From contig JACDTU010000002.1 in the NCBI GenBank assembly GCA_022376465.1, forward strand, positions 2,356,001 to 2,420,000: 64,000 nt of DNA, in the 5' to 3' direction. Shown one piece after another: positions 22,038 through 33,261 of this stretch (positions are counted from its first letter, which is position 1; each line of letters starts with the position of its first letter). The notes under the pieces were generated by a model that was given only the letters and a program-made list of their open reading frames with translations, did no database searches and was not told where the DNA came from. The DNA is from Cubamyces lactineus (lineage: Eukaryota > Basidiomycota > Agaricomycetes > Polyporales > Polyporaceae). Position numbers and translations under genes: made by a program.

Positions 22038-25000
22038 ATGGTTTTGGGTTCACCCTCGGCTTCTATAGCAAACAAACTTGTCTTCTGGGTGCCAGACTCG
22101 GAAGACTCCTCTCCCACCGAAGGGGCCTCCACTGATGCTACTACGACTGATAATCCGGACGGGGAGAACGCTGTGCATGAGAATACGTCCATGTATGTGA
22201 AGGTTTTCGAAGGTACGCAGCTTTCAGCCACAGTTCCCCGGATGCGATCTTGTTGACTCGGTTTCTGCGTGCGAAGAGATGCTCAAGGAGGTTCTCGATG
22301 GCGAAGCCAAGCTATTTGTTGAGGAGGAGCTCAACTGCTTCATGAGATATCATAGGTTGCCTTGTACGTATTCACCGGTACTCTTTAGTGGAACTGTCCT
22401 GACACCTTGCGCAGACCCCGCCAAGTATCTGTTCTGTCGACTCTGTCTACGCAAGACAAACAGATGGCACCGCCTAAGCAAGCTCAAATACCAATCCGAG
22501 CTCGGAGACGGTATCCTTGATGCGCTCAATATCCTATGCGGCCGTCTGCCCGAGGACGTCAAGCCTGTGGTGGATACCAAGGCGCCAATAGTCCCCGACT
22601 TTCTACCTACCTTCAGGTTACCAGACGAGCCGCAGATCAAGCCCGACCCGGATGTCGAGATGCCAGCCCTTGCGGAGGTTACCCCCCCAGTTGAGCCTGA
22701 GGTCAAGCCACAGGTGAAGGATACCAAGCCGAAGCTTAAGAAGAAGTCCGCTATGCCTACACCGTATCCCATCATCAAGAAGGAGGGGTATGAGATCATC
22801 GACCTCACGTTCGACGAGGACGAGGACACGGCGAAGGACGCTCCCGTGGCCGGTCCCTCCAACAGCCCCGTGTACGAGCCGCCCCCTCCTTCTTGTGCAA
22901 AGCGACCGCCTGACTTCTCCGTCTTCGCGGACGACGAAGAACGAGCTGACCTCATGGACCTCCTGGACTGTCTGCACACTGACGAGCTCTATGATATTGC
23001 GAAGCAGCTTAAAATCAAGCTCAAAGCCAAGAAGGTCAGTATAATACATAGGCCGTCTGATACGCAGTCGGACCGCTAACCTCGTATATACAGAGGGACG
23101 TGGTGATCGACGCGATCCTCCGGACGTCGTCGACGCAGGGCACACTAGGCTTTCCCATAGTCAGCTCTCGCAAGGGCAAGGACAAACCCCTGGTTCAAAG
23201 CACGCTGCGTTTCAGCAACAAGGCCAAACCTCTAGTGCAGACTGTGCTACCATTCAAGCCCCGCGGGCCATACCGGACGCAGCAAGACCGCGTGTACGAC
23301 ATGGTCATGGACAAGCTCCGTACGTGCTCCTATTCCTCGTCCCTGCGTGCCGTCCTACTCACACTCGGCTACTGTCATGCATCTCTCACCAACCTCCAGA
23401 GAAGTGCGTGCGGCTGAACGCGGACGTCGTCGAGCTCTTCCAGCGCGCAAACCTCGTCTTCTTCCGGAGCACGCAGTACACCCCCGAGCTACTCACGCCT
23501 GCGTTGCTCGCTCGTGCCAAGAAGCGCGCATATGCGACGGTACCGTACGCGCGTACGCGCGACATCTGGCGTACCCGCGAAGACCTCCTCGCATACGAGG
23601 CCGCGCTCAAGGCCGAGGCCGAGGTGGATGCGCTCCTAGAGAACGCGAGCGGGGCGGGCGCGTGGGCGCGCGGCAGGTCAGCGATGTCTGACAGTCGGAC
23701 CCCAGCTATGGGCGGGAGGGCGACCCCGATGACGCCAATGACCAAAGGGCGAAGGGTGACGGAGACGCCGATGAGCGTGCGGGGCGGGGCGGAGGAAGAG
23801 GAAGAGGAAGAGAGCCCGCGTGTGAAGAACGCGCGCTTGGTAGTAAGGGTCCTCGAGTCCGTCTTGCCCCATTGGCGTGCGCTCGTCGCCCAGAACGTAG
23901 AGACAGAGGATGACGACACGGATGGGCGAAGGAAGGCGTTGCAGCGCTTCGAGTGCGGTATGTCTTCAAACTTTCTTTCACGAAGGCGAAGTGCTCATGG
24001 TCGATCTGCTTGCTAGGGCACGTCTTGACGAGGGTCGTGTGCAAAGGCGCGTACGCGCTGGGGATCCTGCACGAGTACGAACGCGAACTGGAGCTGCTCG
24101 ACGCACTCCTCGCACAGACGCGCTGGCGGCGCGGTCGTCGGGGGCGCTGGCACGAGCGGCGCGCTCTACTACTCATGAAGCACCTCCGCCCTACCCGACG
24201 AGGCCCAGCGAACATCTACACGATCGTCGACGACGACGAGGGTAGCGACGCCGGAGACGACGTCAATCCCGATGCGGCGACGCGCGCCGCCGCCGAACTA
24301 GCGCTCGAGGGCGTCATCGCCGCGCTGCGCGACCCGGACACGCACATCGTCTTCCGGCCGATGCTCGAGCGGCGCCTGACGCGGCTCGAGAAGTGGTTGA
24401 ACGTGCCCCTGGAGGAGCGCCATGAGTGTGCTGCGCGGCTGGCGGCGGCGGCGAAGGTGTTCGTGGAGGGCGAGCGAGTTGATAGGCGGTTGCATTTGGA
24501 CGAGGCGGGAAGGGTCGTTAACTCGACTGCGCCTGAGGGAGGGACAGACGGGAAAGACGGGAGTGGTAAAGGCGTGCGGGAGTTGACGTGGGCGAACCGT
24601 AGAGAGACGAGTCCGCGTAAGCGGGGGGCAGAGGTAAGTGCACATCGAGACGGGTTATGAGAATGCTAGACGTTGACGGGTCCGTGGTGTTCGTAGACCA
24701 AGCCGGAGAAGACGGGAGGCAAGTCCGTATGGAAGGGCAGGGAAGGCGAAGAGGTCTCGGTAGAAACCTTTGCGCTGCAGTACTACGAAGACCACCACGG
24801 CTGCAAAGGGTAAGTCGTAAAATCCCAACCTTCTCTTACACCTACCAAATACCAACGCGACACCTTGTCGTACTAGCTACCACTGCGAAGGCCGGATCGT
24901 CACCACGCTCTTCGGGCTGCTGTTCTGGGACATCATCTTCGCGCCGATCCCGGGCGCGTTCGAGACGCGCTACCAGGCCGCGCCGCTCGACCTCGCCGAG

Positions 25001-25806
25001 GACACGTTCTACTACGCGCGGCAGGCGCTCGTGGACGCGCGGGTTGCGGAGATCGAGGCGGGGCGCGCGGCGGAGATCCTGGAGCGCACGTACGATGCGC
25101 ATACGGGCGTTTTGTGCGTCGGTGTCAGGTGGGATTTGTTTCCGAAGGAGGACTTGGTCGCGCTGGTCAAGGTGAGTTGCGCTTTGTTGTATCTCGCTGG
25201 GAGAGATGGGGAAGGTTGATGGTGTCGTGTTTTGGGGTTTGACAGTGTATGGACGCGCGGGCGTTGGCGGTCATCTGTAAGCTGATGTGTGAGGACTATG
25301 CGGGGCGAACGGGAGGGGTGCCGGACCTCATCGTGTGGAATGACGAGGCGGGCTGGGCCAAGTTCGTCGAGGTTAAAGGTCCCGGTGATTCGCTGCAGGA
25401 GAACCAGAAGGTACACAACACTTTGATATGGACGCATATGGTAGCTGATGTGCTTTGCTATGCGTGCGCGCAGGTGTGGATCGACGTGCTCTTGCAGGCG
25501 GGCATGCCCGTGGAGGTATGCCACGTTTACGAGGCGGGGAGCATGCCGAAGCAGGCTAAGACGAAGGCCGCGACGAAAGCGAAGAGTAAGGGCAAGAGCA
25601 AGACGCTGATGAAGACGCCTAGAGGGCGCAAGCGCAAGCGTGCGGTATCGAGCTCAGACTCGGGCTCGGAGCGGAACGTCGAGTCGGAGGACGAAGAGGA
25701 GGTGGACTATTCACAGCTGGACAGGCGCCACTCGGAAGAGGAGGCAGAGGCGGAGATGTCGCCTTTGAAAAAGCGGCAGCGGCGCTCGGCGAGGAATGCA
25801 GGATAG
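22038..25806 (+). CDS. FAN1: Fanconi-associated nuclease FAN1 (VRR-NUC structure-specific nuclease)
   Basis: FAN1 is a 5' flap endo/exonuclease that repairs interstrand crosslinks. The start MVLGSPSASIANKL (22038) leads to MYVKVFEEMLKEVLDG across an intron at about 22213-22276. Next come LFVEEELNCFMRYHRL and YLFCRLCLRKTNRWHRLSKL, as in the FAN1 N-terminal DNA-binding region. A disordered insert (about 22560-22910) and a SAP-like helical segment (LMDLLDCLHTDELYDIAKQL) follow. A TPR-like region includes YALGILHEYERELELLDALL. The nuclease domain carries YYEDHHGCKGYHCEGRIVTT and the PD-(D/E)XK core: GGVPDLIVWN near 25315 and KFVEVKGPGDSLQENQKVW near 25360-25490, split by an intron. A Lys/Arg-rich tail with acidic patches ends at 25806. 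The product is about 1,000 residues. All catalytic motifs appear intact. Confidence 0.94.
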
Positions 25807-26772
25807 TCTTGGGGCAGACGCAAGTCGCATAGGCTAGGATGGTCTTTCTTGGCTGTGGGTGCTGTGGGCGGTGTGTGTGCATCTTGGTAGCTGTGCTAAT
25901 TTATATGTATCCTTATTTACGTCCAGTTCTCTCCGCTTGTATCTACTCTAGGATCGTGTATAAAGGACCGTGTATATACAAGAGATGCTCGAAGACGCGC
26001 GCGCGTTGTACACGCGTCCGCATTTGAGCACAGCTACCGAGATTGAGATCGAAAACGACAACTCAGGAGAACGACGTGAGTGTGGCCTGCCGCCGCTTCC
26101 CCTGGTAATGCATGGTAATCTTATGTAGCATTGACATGGCTGCTGACAGCTATCGTTGGATTCTCGCGCAGATCAATGCTCGGGCATTCGTTAAGGTGGT
26201 GAGTGACGACGGTTTCAACGCGCTCTTATCTGCAGGGTGCAGGCAGTTAACCGAGTTGAGGTTGAATGCTTCGCTGTAGCTTGCGCTGCGCGGTGCGCGT
26301 TGTACCGTCATCGTTATGAGAATATAGGCCGCACGTTCCTCCGTGGACGGTCTATGCTCTGGTCTATGGCTACAGTTATTTTATCATTATTGTGCGTTGG
26401 AAGATGATCATTCATGGTACAGGAATATCCAAGCTTAGGCATATAGTGCAGCATACTTTACCATAGGACAAGGCAACAGAATGACGAGCTAGGATGTACA
26501 AGAGAAACAAATCTGGCTGTTGTACAGTGCTACGTATGTACCGAAGGCGGCGATCTACAGTAAGAGCCGATTAGTATTTTCTGCTACAATCAGTGTTCAA
26601 TGGGTTAGTCGTATGAATGTACCACAAGAAGGGAACTAAACAGTAACCGAGACACGACAAGGGAGAGAATTGACACGCTCCGAGGTAGATCTGTACGACA
26701 TCGTTGTCCATTCGTCCCATTCGCAGACCGAGGCCATAGGTAGCAACGGTCCAAATTGGACCCTCCAGAACT
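25807..26772. other. Intergenic between convergent FAN1 and F-box gene
   Basis: Nearly 1 kb with no recognised gene. One possible short spliced frame starts at 26136 and is listed among the findings because it has no other support. No repeats were seen. Confidence 0.35.
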
Positions 26773-29605
26773 TCAACGGCGGATGGGAGTCAAGAACAGC
26801 GACGCGTCGTAGTACATGTCGTGCGCGGGCTCGCCCGGCTCGGCTTCCGCATCCGGGTGCAACGCGTAGTCTACCTCTTCATCGGGCCACTCGACGTAGT
26901 GCCTGTGCGTGTGATATAATGACCATGCCAGAGCATGCCGTACGGTATGCCGTCAGCGCTGCCTCTGCGAATAGAGGGAAGAAATACACGCACTCGTCTT
27001 TGCAGTGGTTGAGGACCTGGACGAGCGTCATCGGAGGCCCGACGCGGCACCGCAGGCAGCCGTACATCTTATACACACACGTTTCGTGCCTGAGGAGCCG
27101 CGATGGTTCCAGCGAGCGCACGATGCGCCTGTCGCGTTTGCTTAGGCATGTCACCTTTGCATCGCGGCCCTCTTTTGCATGCGCAGTCAGATGCGCGACC
27201 TGTGCCATTGTTGCAAGTACAGTACGATCAGCACGCGTCGAGGGCAGGCATACAACATGCGACAAGGTAGAGAACCGCACTTACCGCATGTTTCCACGCC
27301 ATCACGCACACCTGCCCGTCGGAGCTGCACAACGAGCATACGAAACGCGCCTTGTTCAACGCACGATCGTCCGTCGACGTACGCGCAGGGTCCCCGCCAC
27401 ATGCACGGACGACCTTCGCGGCGGCATCCCTCGCATCGATGTCAAAGGTGACCTTGTCACCCGAGAGGTTCCACGGGTGCTCGTCGCACACGAGCACATA
27501 CGCGTTGTGCAGATCGTCCGCATCCGACTCGGGGTGCATGCGCAGCGGGGGCGCCGCGTGCGCGCACCCGTGCGAGAGCGTGCGGACCGCATCGAGGAGC
27601 GCGTTGCAGCGCGCGTTCGTGCAGCGGAACCAGGTGCAGGCGGAGAACGTTAGCGTTGTAATCTCGTCTGCGGTCGGTTCGGGTTGGGGAGTAGCTGAGA
27701 CGGTGCTGGGGCCGGCGACGTTGCTGAGCTGCGCGGCAGTACCGCTGCTACTCGAGCCTTGGCTATTGCTGCCCGTAGGGGCATCTGAGGATGACGGGGC
27801 GGGTGTCGTAGCGGCGATTATGATGGCGTAGAGCTTCTCCATCATGAGCGCCCTCCACTCGGACACCGCGTCGTTCATGGCCTTGTCGACCCGCGCGGGT
27901 GTCGTGTCGATGGCCTCGAAGAACATCTCGCGCGGAAAGTTCATGAGGTGCAGAAAAGCGGACGTGTAGTGCGACAGGTCCGCGATGGACGGGAGGAGCT
28001 CCCAGAGCGGGCGGCGCACGAGCCAGCGGACGGCGAGGTCGCTGAGGAGTGAGAGCCGGTTTACGTAGTGCGCACAGCGCTCGCGCATGAGGCGCTCCAC
28101 GCGCGACTCTTGGGCGAACGCGATCATGGCGTCCTTGATGTTGTTCCAAACTACAAGCGTAGATATGAGACACAGGGATTCGACGGAGAGAGGAAGGAGA
28201 CGCACTGCGGTCGGTGAGCTCTTTGGGTTGCTTCACCAGCGGGTGCTCGAGGAACTGTTCGACGCGTTCGAACGTCATGAATTTCAGGTCATCTCCGTAC
28301 CCAAGGTCGCACAGGCGGTCGATGATCCTAATCAGACAATGAAGATCGATGCTAGACAGTACAAGAGATCTTTTCGGACGCACTGCTTCCTGCGACGGCA
28401 CCGTAGGTCGATCAGGTCCATTGTGCGTTGCTGGGCTTGTCTTGCTTGCCAATCTACCATGATATCGGCGCTCTATGACAGCAGTGATATCGTCAGGGCG
28501 TCCCGCACAGCGAAGCGAACGGTACCCACAGCCTTCAGAACAGTTACAGCAAGAGAACGCTCTTGTTCGAGTTTTTTGAGGGCGTTGGGGTCCCCTTTGC
28601 ATGCCTCAATGCACGCAAACAATTCTTCTGCCACGGCCTTCGGGATTAACAGCTCTAACCTACTCGTTAGATCTCTGCCGTCTGGCAAGAGGACCCTGCG
28701 TTCTTACTGTTGTTCACATATTCCATAGGGACCATAGTGGATGTGCTGATCATTGGATTCTGTGCAGCGATGGGTATCCGCTGACGGACCGCAACAAGCA
28801 CGTCGAAGAGCGTTGTAAAGCTAGCGATCACCGAACATGAGACTCGCGCGGAAGTATTGGCATAAAAAGGGCGCACTGCTCTTTCAGGCAGGCTCTACAG
28901 GCTCTGCACCGGAGCGTCCAGAGGACGTTCATGACCCTTGCTTTGACACAAAACTGCATGCAGTGTCAGAACTAGTCTACCGCAGTGAACCTCGCGTATG
29001 CGGAAGCAAGTCCAGAGAGGACATCCAGAGTGCGTTATGCAGAATTCTGCTGGTACTGAGACGACGTACATGACAGTGTTGGTCGAAGAGCAAGTTAGCG
29101 TATGCGGGTTCCGTGAGGTCGTCAGGGCAGTCTGGCAGGTCGTCTACATTTTGGCGCGCATTACGCCAAATGGTCACAGCGGAGGGACGCATGAGGACGC
29201 TGCGGAGGGCCTTTGTCGTCCGCGAGAGCTGCAAGAGGTCGTGCGGGTGTAGATGTCCAAATATCTAATGCGCAATAGTGACAATGAGCCTCATACACAT
29301 AGTTGCAAGTACAGCTTTATGCGTACCTCAAAGAGGATATCCAGAGGCATGTCGACCAGCCTGCTCAGGTCACGTCTTCGGCCTCTAGGGGCAAGCTGTT
29401 TGGAAGATTCACCAGGCTGATTGGCATCTACGCTTTTACGAGGACGTTTCGCTGGAGGTTTCCTTTCACGACGGGATGCGGAGGATGCCGCTCCGGGTGG
29501 GATGCCTTCCGAGGTCGGCTCATGATCGTCGTCGAGATATGTTACGGCTGGCTTGGTTTGCAGGCGGGACGATCGTCGCACAGGTGTACTGGATCCTGCT
29601 GACAT
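26773..29605 (-). CDS. F-box domain protein with cysteine-rich regions
   Basis: This is probably a substrate receptor for an SCF ubiquitin ligase. The ATG at 29603-29605 starts MSAGSSTPVRRSSRLQTKPA, a basic disordered leader with KRPRKS. The F-box reads LSRLVDMPLDILFE, then, after an intron, HPHDLLQLSRTTKALRSVLM. Next come TIWRNARQNVDDLPDCPDDL and YANLLFDQHCH, a layout common in agaricomycete F-box proteins with a following zinc-binding segment. Downstream exons contain DRLCDLGYGDDLKFMTFERV, IKDAMIAFAQESRVERLMRE and a Cys-rich part (FSACTWFRCTNARCNALLD, ARFVCSLCSSDGQVCVMAWK). The final exons carry CVYKMYGCLRCRVGPPMTLV and a tail ending LFLTPIRR, with the stop at 26773-26775. The target is unknown. 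Confidence 0.8.
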
Positions 29606-30299
29606 GACGGTCGCCAAGAAGGGCCGCAGATGGGGGAAGAGACTAGTAGGTGGGGAGAGGGCCAGAAATGCGGAGGGTTATATAGCAGGAGGCGACTGGG
29701 CTAGGGTAACACTTCTCCCCGACGCCAGGCACGCCCTATCACAGGCGCCCGTCGTCACGATCACGGGGTCCAGATACGATGCGTACCAGACGCGCACTCA
29801 TTTGATTGAGAGACGCGTCTTGACTCTGGCCACCACCTTGGGCTTGCTATCACAGTCTGCAGCCTCTTCAGCCCCTTCGATGTACACCAAGTTGCTGCTG
29901 GATTGAACGTGTACTCTTGTGAAGATCTATATGCCCAATACACATCACTTCACAATCTATGTCGCAGTGCAGGCTGCCAGATCGAAACGTAGCTCGTGGG
30001 CGTTGCTGGAACTGACACGCTATGCACTCGGGTTAGAGCGGAAGCAGATCTACCCAAGTACCGTAGGGAGCTTGGTGGATTGTATAATTTCTCCAGTGAC
30101 TGCGTGCAGACAAACATTCGGCGTGCGTTGCAGTGCTAATGTTTGAATCTCGGCCGCGTGGTCTAGCACGCCCAGTTTGGTGAGCTCTTTGCTTGCTTCA
30201 GCACGTATATGAGGCTGACGATCTGCGTAAACAGATAGAGGCTGACCGGAGGCTTGCATATGCTGCTTGCAGCCCATATGAACTGCGAGGGGTACCGTA
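29606..30299. other. Intergenic upstream of the F-box gene
   Basis: No supported gene is seen. It should hold the promoter of the minus-strand F-box gene and passes directly into the pyrimidine-rich block. Confidence 0.4.
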
Positions 30300-31180
30300 G
30301 CTCATCATTTCCACCTTACCCTCCGTCCGCCATCTCCACTGTCTGTTCTCGCCTCTTCCGCCAATTCATCCTCTACTCTTCGTCTCTCCAACTAAGCCTT
30401 CGCCATCAACCTACCTTCAGCTTTTGACTTTTATTAAACTTACGCTCTGTTGCCACCGTTCTCAACCGCACACTACTTCAACATCAGAGCTCGCTAAGTC
30501 CTACTCCTGTTTCTCACTTACCTCATCTAACATCTTCCAGATAGTCCAACAGCATTATCCATCGCCTCGGCCTCAAGCAACCGCCAGCTTCAATACACAG
30601 CCTTCCAATACCACTTATCCAAGCCTCAAGACGTCTGACTATCCTCTTCATGATCATAGGTGCCCGCGTTACTCGTCGTCTTCGTCCACTCTCCTCTCAA
30701 CTTTCACATCAAGTCCCCTTCTAACCTCGCCTCAAGATCGCCTCAAGATCGCCTCAAGACGCTTCAATAGCAGTAGCTACTAATCTCTCTCTCCCCATCT
30801 TTAGGAATTACTACTGCCGTCGTCGTTCACCGCTTCAAGCTCTATTAACATTATTTCGCATCAAGACCCACCTTGCATCAAGAGCCTTCGCCTCAAGACC
30901 GCCTACTACTGACTTTCTTTATCTTCTACTAGGCTCAATTGTATCCACCTCCGTCATGCATCGCTCGCTTCACACATCAATAACTTACTACCGCCTCCAA
31001 TACCTAAACCTAACACCTTCGCCTCAAATCCTCGCTCCAAACCTCAAACCCTCGCCCTCGCCTCAAGACCATCAACTACTAATCTTCCTCTCATTAGGTC
31101 CCTTCTATCGTTCGCACCAATAATCGCATCAAATCCTCGTCTCTTAATCACCTCAAGTCCATCACCTTGCTTAGTGTCCG
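30300..31180 (+). repeat. Pyrimidine-rich noncoding block with CGCCTCAAGA repeats
   Basis: The plus strand is strongly C+T-rich and G-poor for about 900 bp and has no credible reading frame. The words CCTCAAG, TCGCCTCAAGA or close variants recur at least eight times, near 30570, 30635, 30730, 30740, 30752, 30890, 31063 and 31152. An exact 11-bp tandem, CGCCTCAAGAT, occupies 30728-30738 and 30739-30749, with a third copy ending in C at 30750-30760. The block runs without a gap into the splice-junction array that follows. Confidence 0.7.
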
Positions 31181-31665
31181 GTACGTCTCTGTTCGCATCG
31201 ACTATGCATCCTGATTGCTCACGCATCGTACCTTGCCGCCTAGGTACGTCCCATTCCCTCCACAGCATATAGGTAGGTCGTTTTCTCCTCGCAAATCCAG
31301 GTACGTCATTCTCTCGAACAAGGTAGGTCTCTCTTCTTGCCCCAAGGTACGTCTATCTTCTTGATCGCAGGTACATTCGTTTCTCTCTCTTGTCTCAAGG
31401 TAGGTCCGTTCTTCTCCACCCAGGTACGGTTCTTTTTCTCTTCGTTAAGGTACTTCGTTTCTCTCAGGCAAGGTACGTCTCAATCTTTCTCAACCAAGGT
31501 GCGTCTCAGTCTCTCTTCACCCAACGTAAGTCCGTCTCCCCCATGTCTAGGTACGTCTTTTCCCTCCCCATAAGTCATTCCTTCCTCTTCTACTGCAGGT
31601 ACGTCTTCTCTTCTGCCGCCGGTAAGTCATCTCTCTTTCAACTCAAGACAAGCACAAGGTACGTG
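31181..31665 (+). repeat. Degenerate ~25-bp tandem array of fused splice acceptor/donor motifs
   Basis: The core (C/A)AG|GTACGTC, or GTAGGTC, GTGCGTC and GTAAGTC variants, recurs at short intervals between pyrimidine-rich spacers. The GT of each copy lies at 31181, 31244, 31273, 31301, 31323, 31347, 31371, 31400, 31424, 31450, 31473, 31499, 31526, 31551, 31599, 31622 and 31659, with a decayed copy (ccataagtc) near 31569. Most steps are 22-29 nt. Each unit reads as pyrimidine tract, then AG, then a basidiomycete-type 5' splice site: a 3' splice site fused to a 5' splice site with no exon between. Whether it is transcribed is unknown. It could instead be a minisatellite or a cluster of protein-binding sites with an ACGTC core. 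Confidence 0.75.
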
Positions 31666-31680
31666 ATTTCCTTTCCCCGA

Positions 31681-31966
31681 GGGAGGGACTTCGGTCCTGG
31701 CGCATACCTTTTCGTGGTCCTCGGGATAAGTACCTGCTGGCGCGCTAGCGCGCGAAGTGGGGAAACCAAAATGCGCGTTTCTTCTATTTCTTACCGATGC
31801 TAGCTGTTGAGCAATTGGTGGCGGCTCCAATGCATATTTTGGTGTACAGTATACCACCGATGTCATTCCATAAGATAGAAGCGATAAAGAGACATGCGTG
31901 AAATCTACTGCCCTGCAACGTACAGCAACCGCTCACCGCTGGCCCGCGTATACAACGGCCTAGTAA
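31681..31966. other. Short intergenic region with a 14-bp GC palindrome
   Basis: Between the array and the PNO1 stop lies a perfect palindrome, GCGCGCTAGCGCGC, at 31740-31753. No coding frame is supported. The PNO1 3' UTR should lie here. Confidence 0.4.
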
Positions 31967-33037
31967 TTACAACGCCCGCTGACGCATCCGCGCACTGACT
32001 GTACGGAGGCCAGCATACACCTTGCCAGGGGGCGAACCGAGGATGAGGGATACAATGGCATCCCGCGCAATTTTGATGTTTTGGAAGGAGCCAAGGATGT
32101 GGATTTTCCTGCATGAGAGCTTGCGTTAAAAAGGCATCGTCAGGGTGGACAGGGAGATAACTTACGTATCGGCAAGAACGATACGCGTCCGGCTCGCGTT
32201 CTCGATGGTGAATTTCGTCTTGCCGTCCTGTCCGGCAATACGACCTACAATGTGTCGCACGTGAGCGCTGCACTTGCGGTTGAGCCGATAATAGCGTAAG
32301 AATACGCACCAATTGCACGCGACAGATGGTCTCCGTGCAGAGTCTTGACATCCTTGATCTCGAACGAGTCGAGGTACAGGTCGTCGAGACGGAGGAGCGC
32401 GATAGCGTCCTGGGTAATACGCTCAGTATGAGTAGATAGACCATTCTCGGCCGTTGACCTACATTTACATCGAACCCAAGCGCATACGCCTTCACAAAGT
32501 CGGCACCCTTCTGGATGGCACCGATGTCCGTTGTATGTTTTGATGTCTGCAAAGAGGCCGTTCGATCGATTTCTCCGCACTCTCAGAATCGGGGACACTT
32601 ACCCTGATCTCCACACATTTCCGCTGGACGTTCATGCGCACTTGCAGCTGCAGCATCTCCGTCAACGGAGAGAAAATATTCACCCAGTCCTTCTTCAACG
32701 GCGTCATGCGGTGTGGTGGTATGGGTATCCTGCGCATCTCCGACTTGAGCGTCGCCTTCTGCGCGGACGCCGGAAGGGGAGGGAATGCGGGTGCAGCGGA
32801 CTGTGGAGGAGCAGACGGGTCGGTGTCAATCATAATGTCGTCGTCCTGCCCATTTTCTTGTTGCTTTTGCGATTCAGTCGCAGGCTGCTGTTCAGAGGCA
32901 GAAGCCGAGTGCTCGTCCATATCATGGTCTTCAGCGCCTTCTGCGGGTGCGATCCGCGCCGGCTTTTTCGAGAGCTTGCGGCGGTTTTTCTTGTGCTTGA
33001 CCTCGGAGGTGCTCGGCTGTGTGTGTACGACAACCAT
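31967..33037 (-). CDS. PNO1: RNA-binding ribosome assembly factor PNO1 (Dim2), KH domain
   Basis: PNO1/Dim2 binds the 3' end of pre-18S rRNA in 40S precursors and controls cleavage at site D. The true ATG is at 33035-33037 ([20 protein letters not shown]); the frame extends upstream but without an ATG. A basic, then acidic disordered leader runs to about residue 85. The conserved part follows: [31 protein letters not shown], and after an intron [20 protein letters not shown]. Then come [18 protein letters not shown] and [20 protein letters not shown]. The KH domain has [19 protein letters not shown] and [20 protein letters not shown]. The end [14 protein letters not shown] stops at 31967-31969. 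Several short introns interrupt it. The gene is divergent from the URI-like gene, with 224 bp between them. Confidence 0.95.
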
Positions 33038-33261
33038 GGCGGCGGATGGGGCGGGCAAGCGGGACGGGAGAGATGAGAGGAGAGATGGATGTGCAGGTGC
33101 AACGAGGTGCTACCGCCGGCGTCTACATGAAATTCTGCACCTCTTTTCGGCAGGTGCCGACCACTCCTGCACGCACTCTCTCGCTCCCCCACACGCCTTC
33201 CGCTCTGCATCCGCACTGCTCGCCCCCGTCCCCCCGCTGACCGTCCAGAAAACGACGAAGG

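Noticed and set aside
27352..27831. Plus-strand frame of 159 codons
   Set aside because: Antisense to the F-box gene exon, GC-rich; the minus-strand frame has coherent splicing and Cys-rich motifs.
30424..30783. Open frame of 119 codons in the pyrimidine block
   Set aside because: The Ser/Thr/Pro-rich composition simply follows from C/T-rich DNA. It starts without an ATG and has no motifs.
31181..31665. CRISPR array
   Set aside because: Regular repeats with variable spacers superficially resemble one, but the repeat core is only 8-10 nt, the genome is eukaryotic and no cas genes are near.
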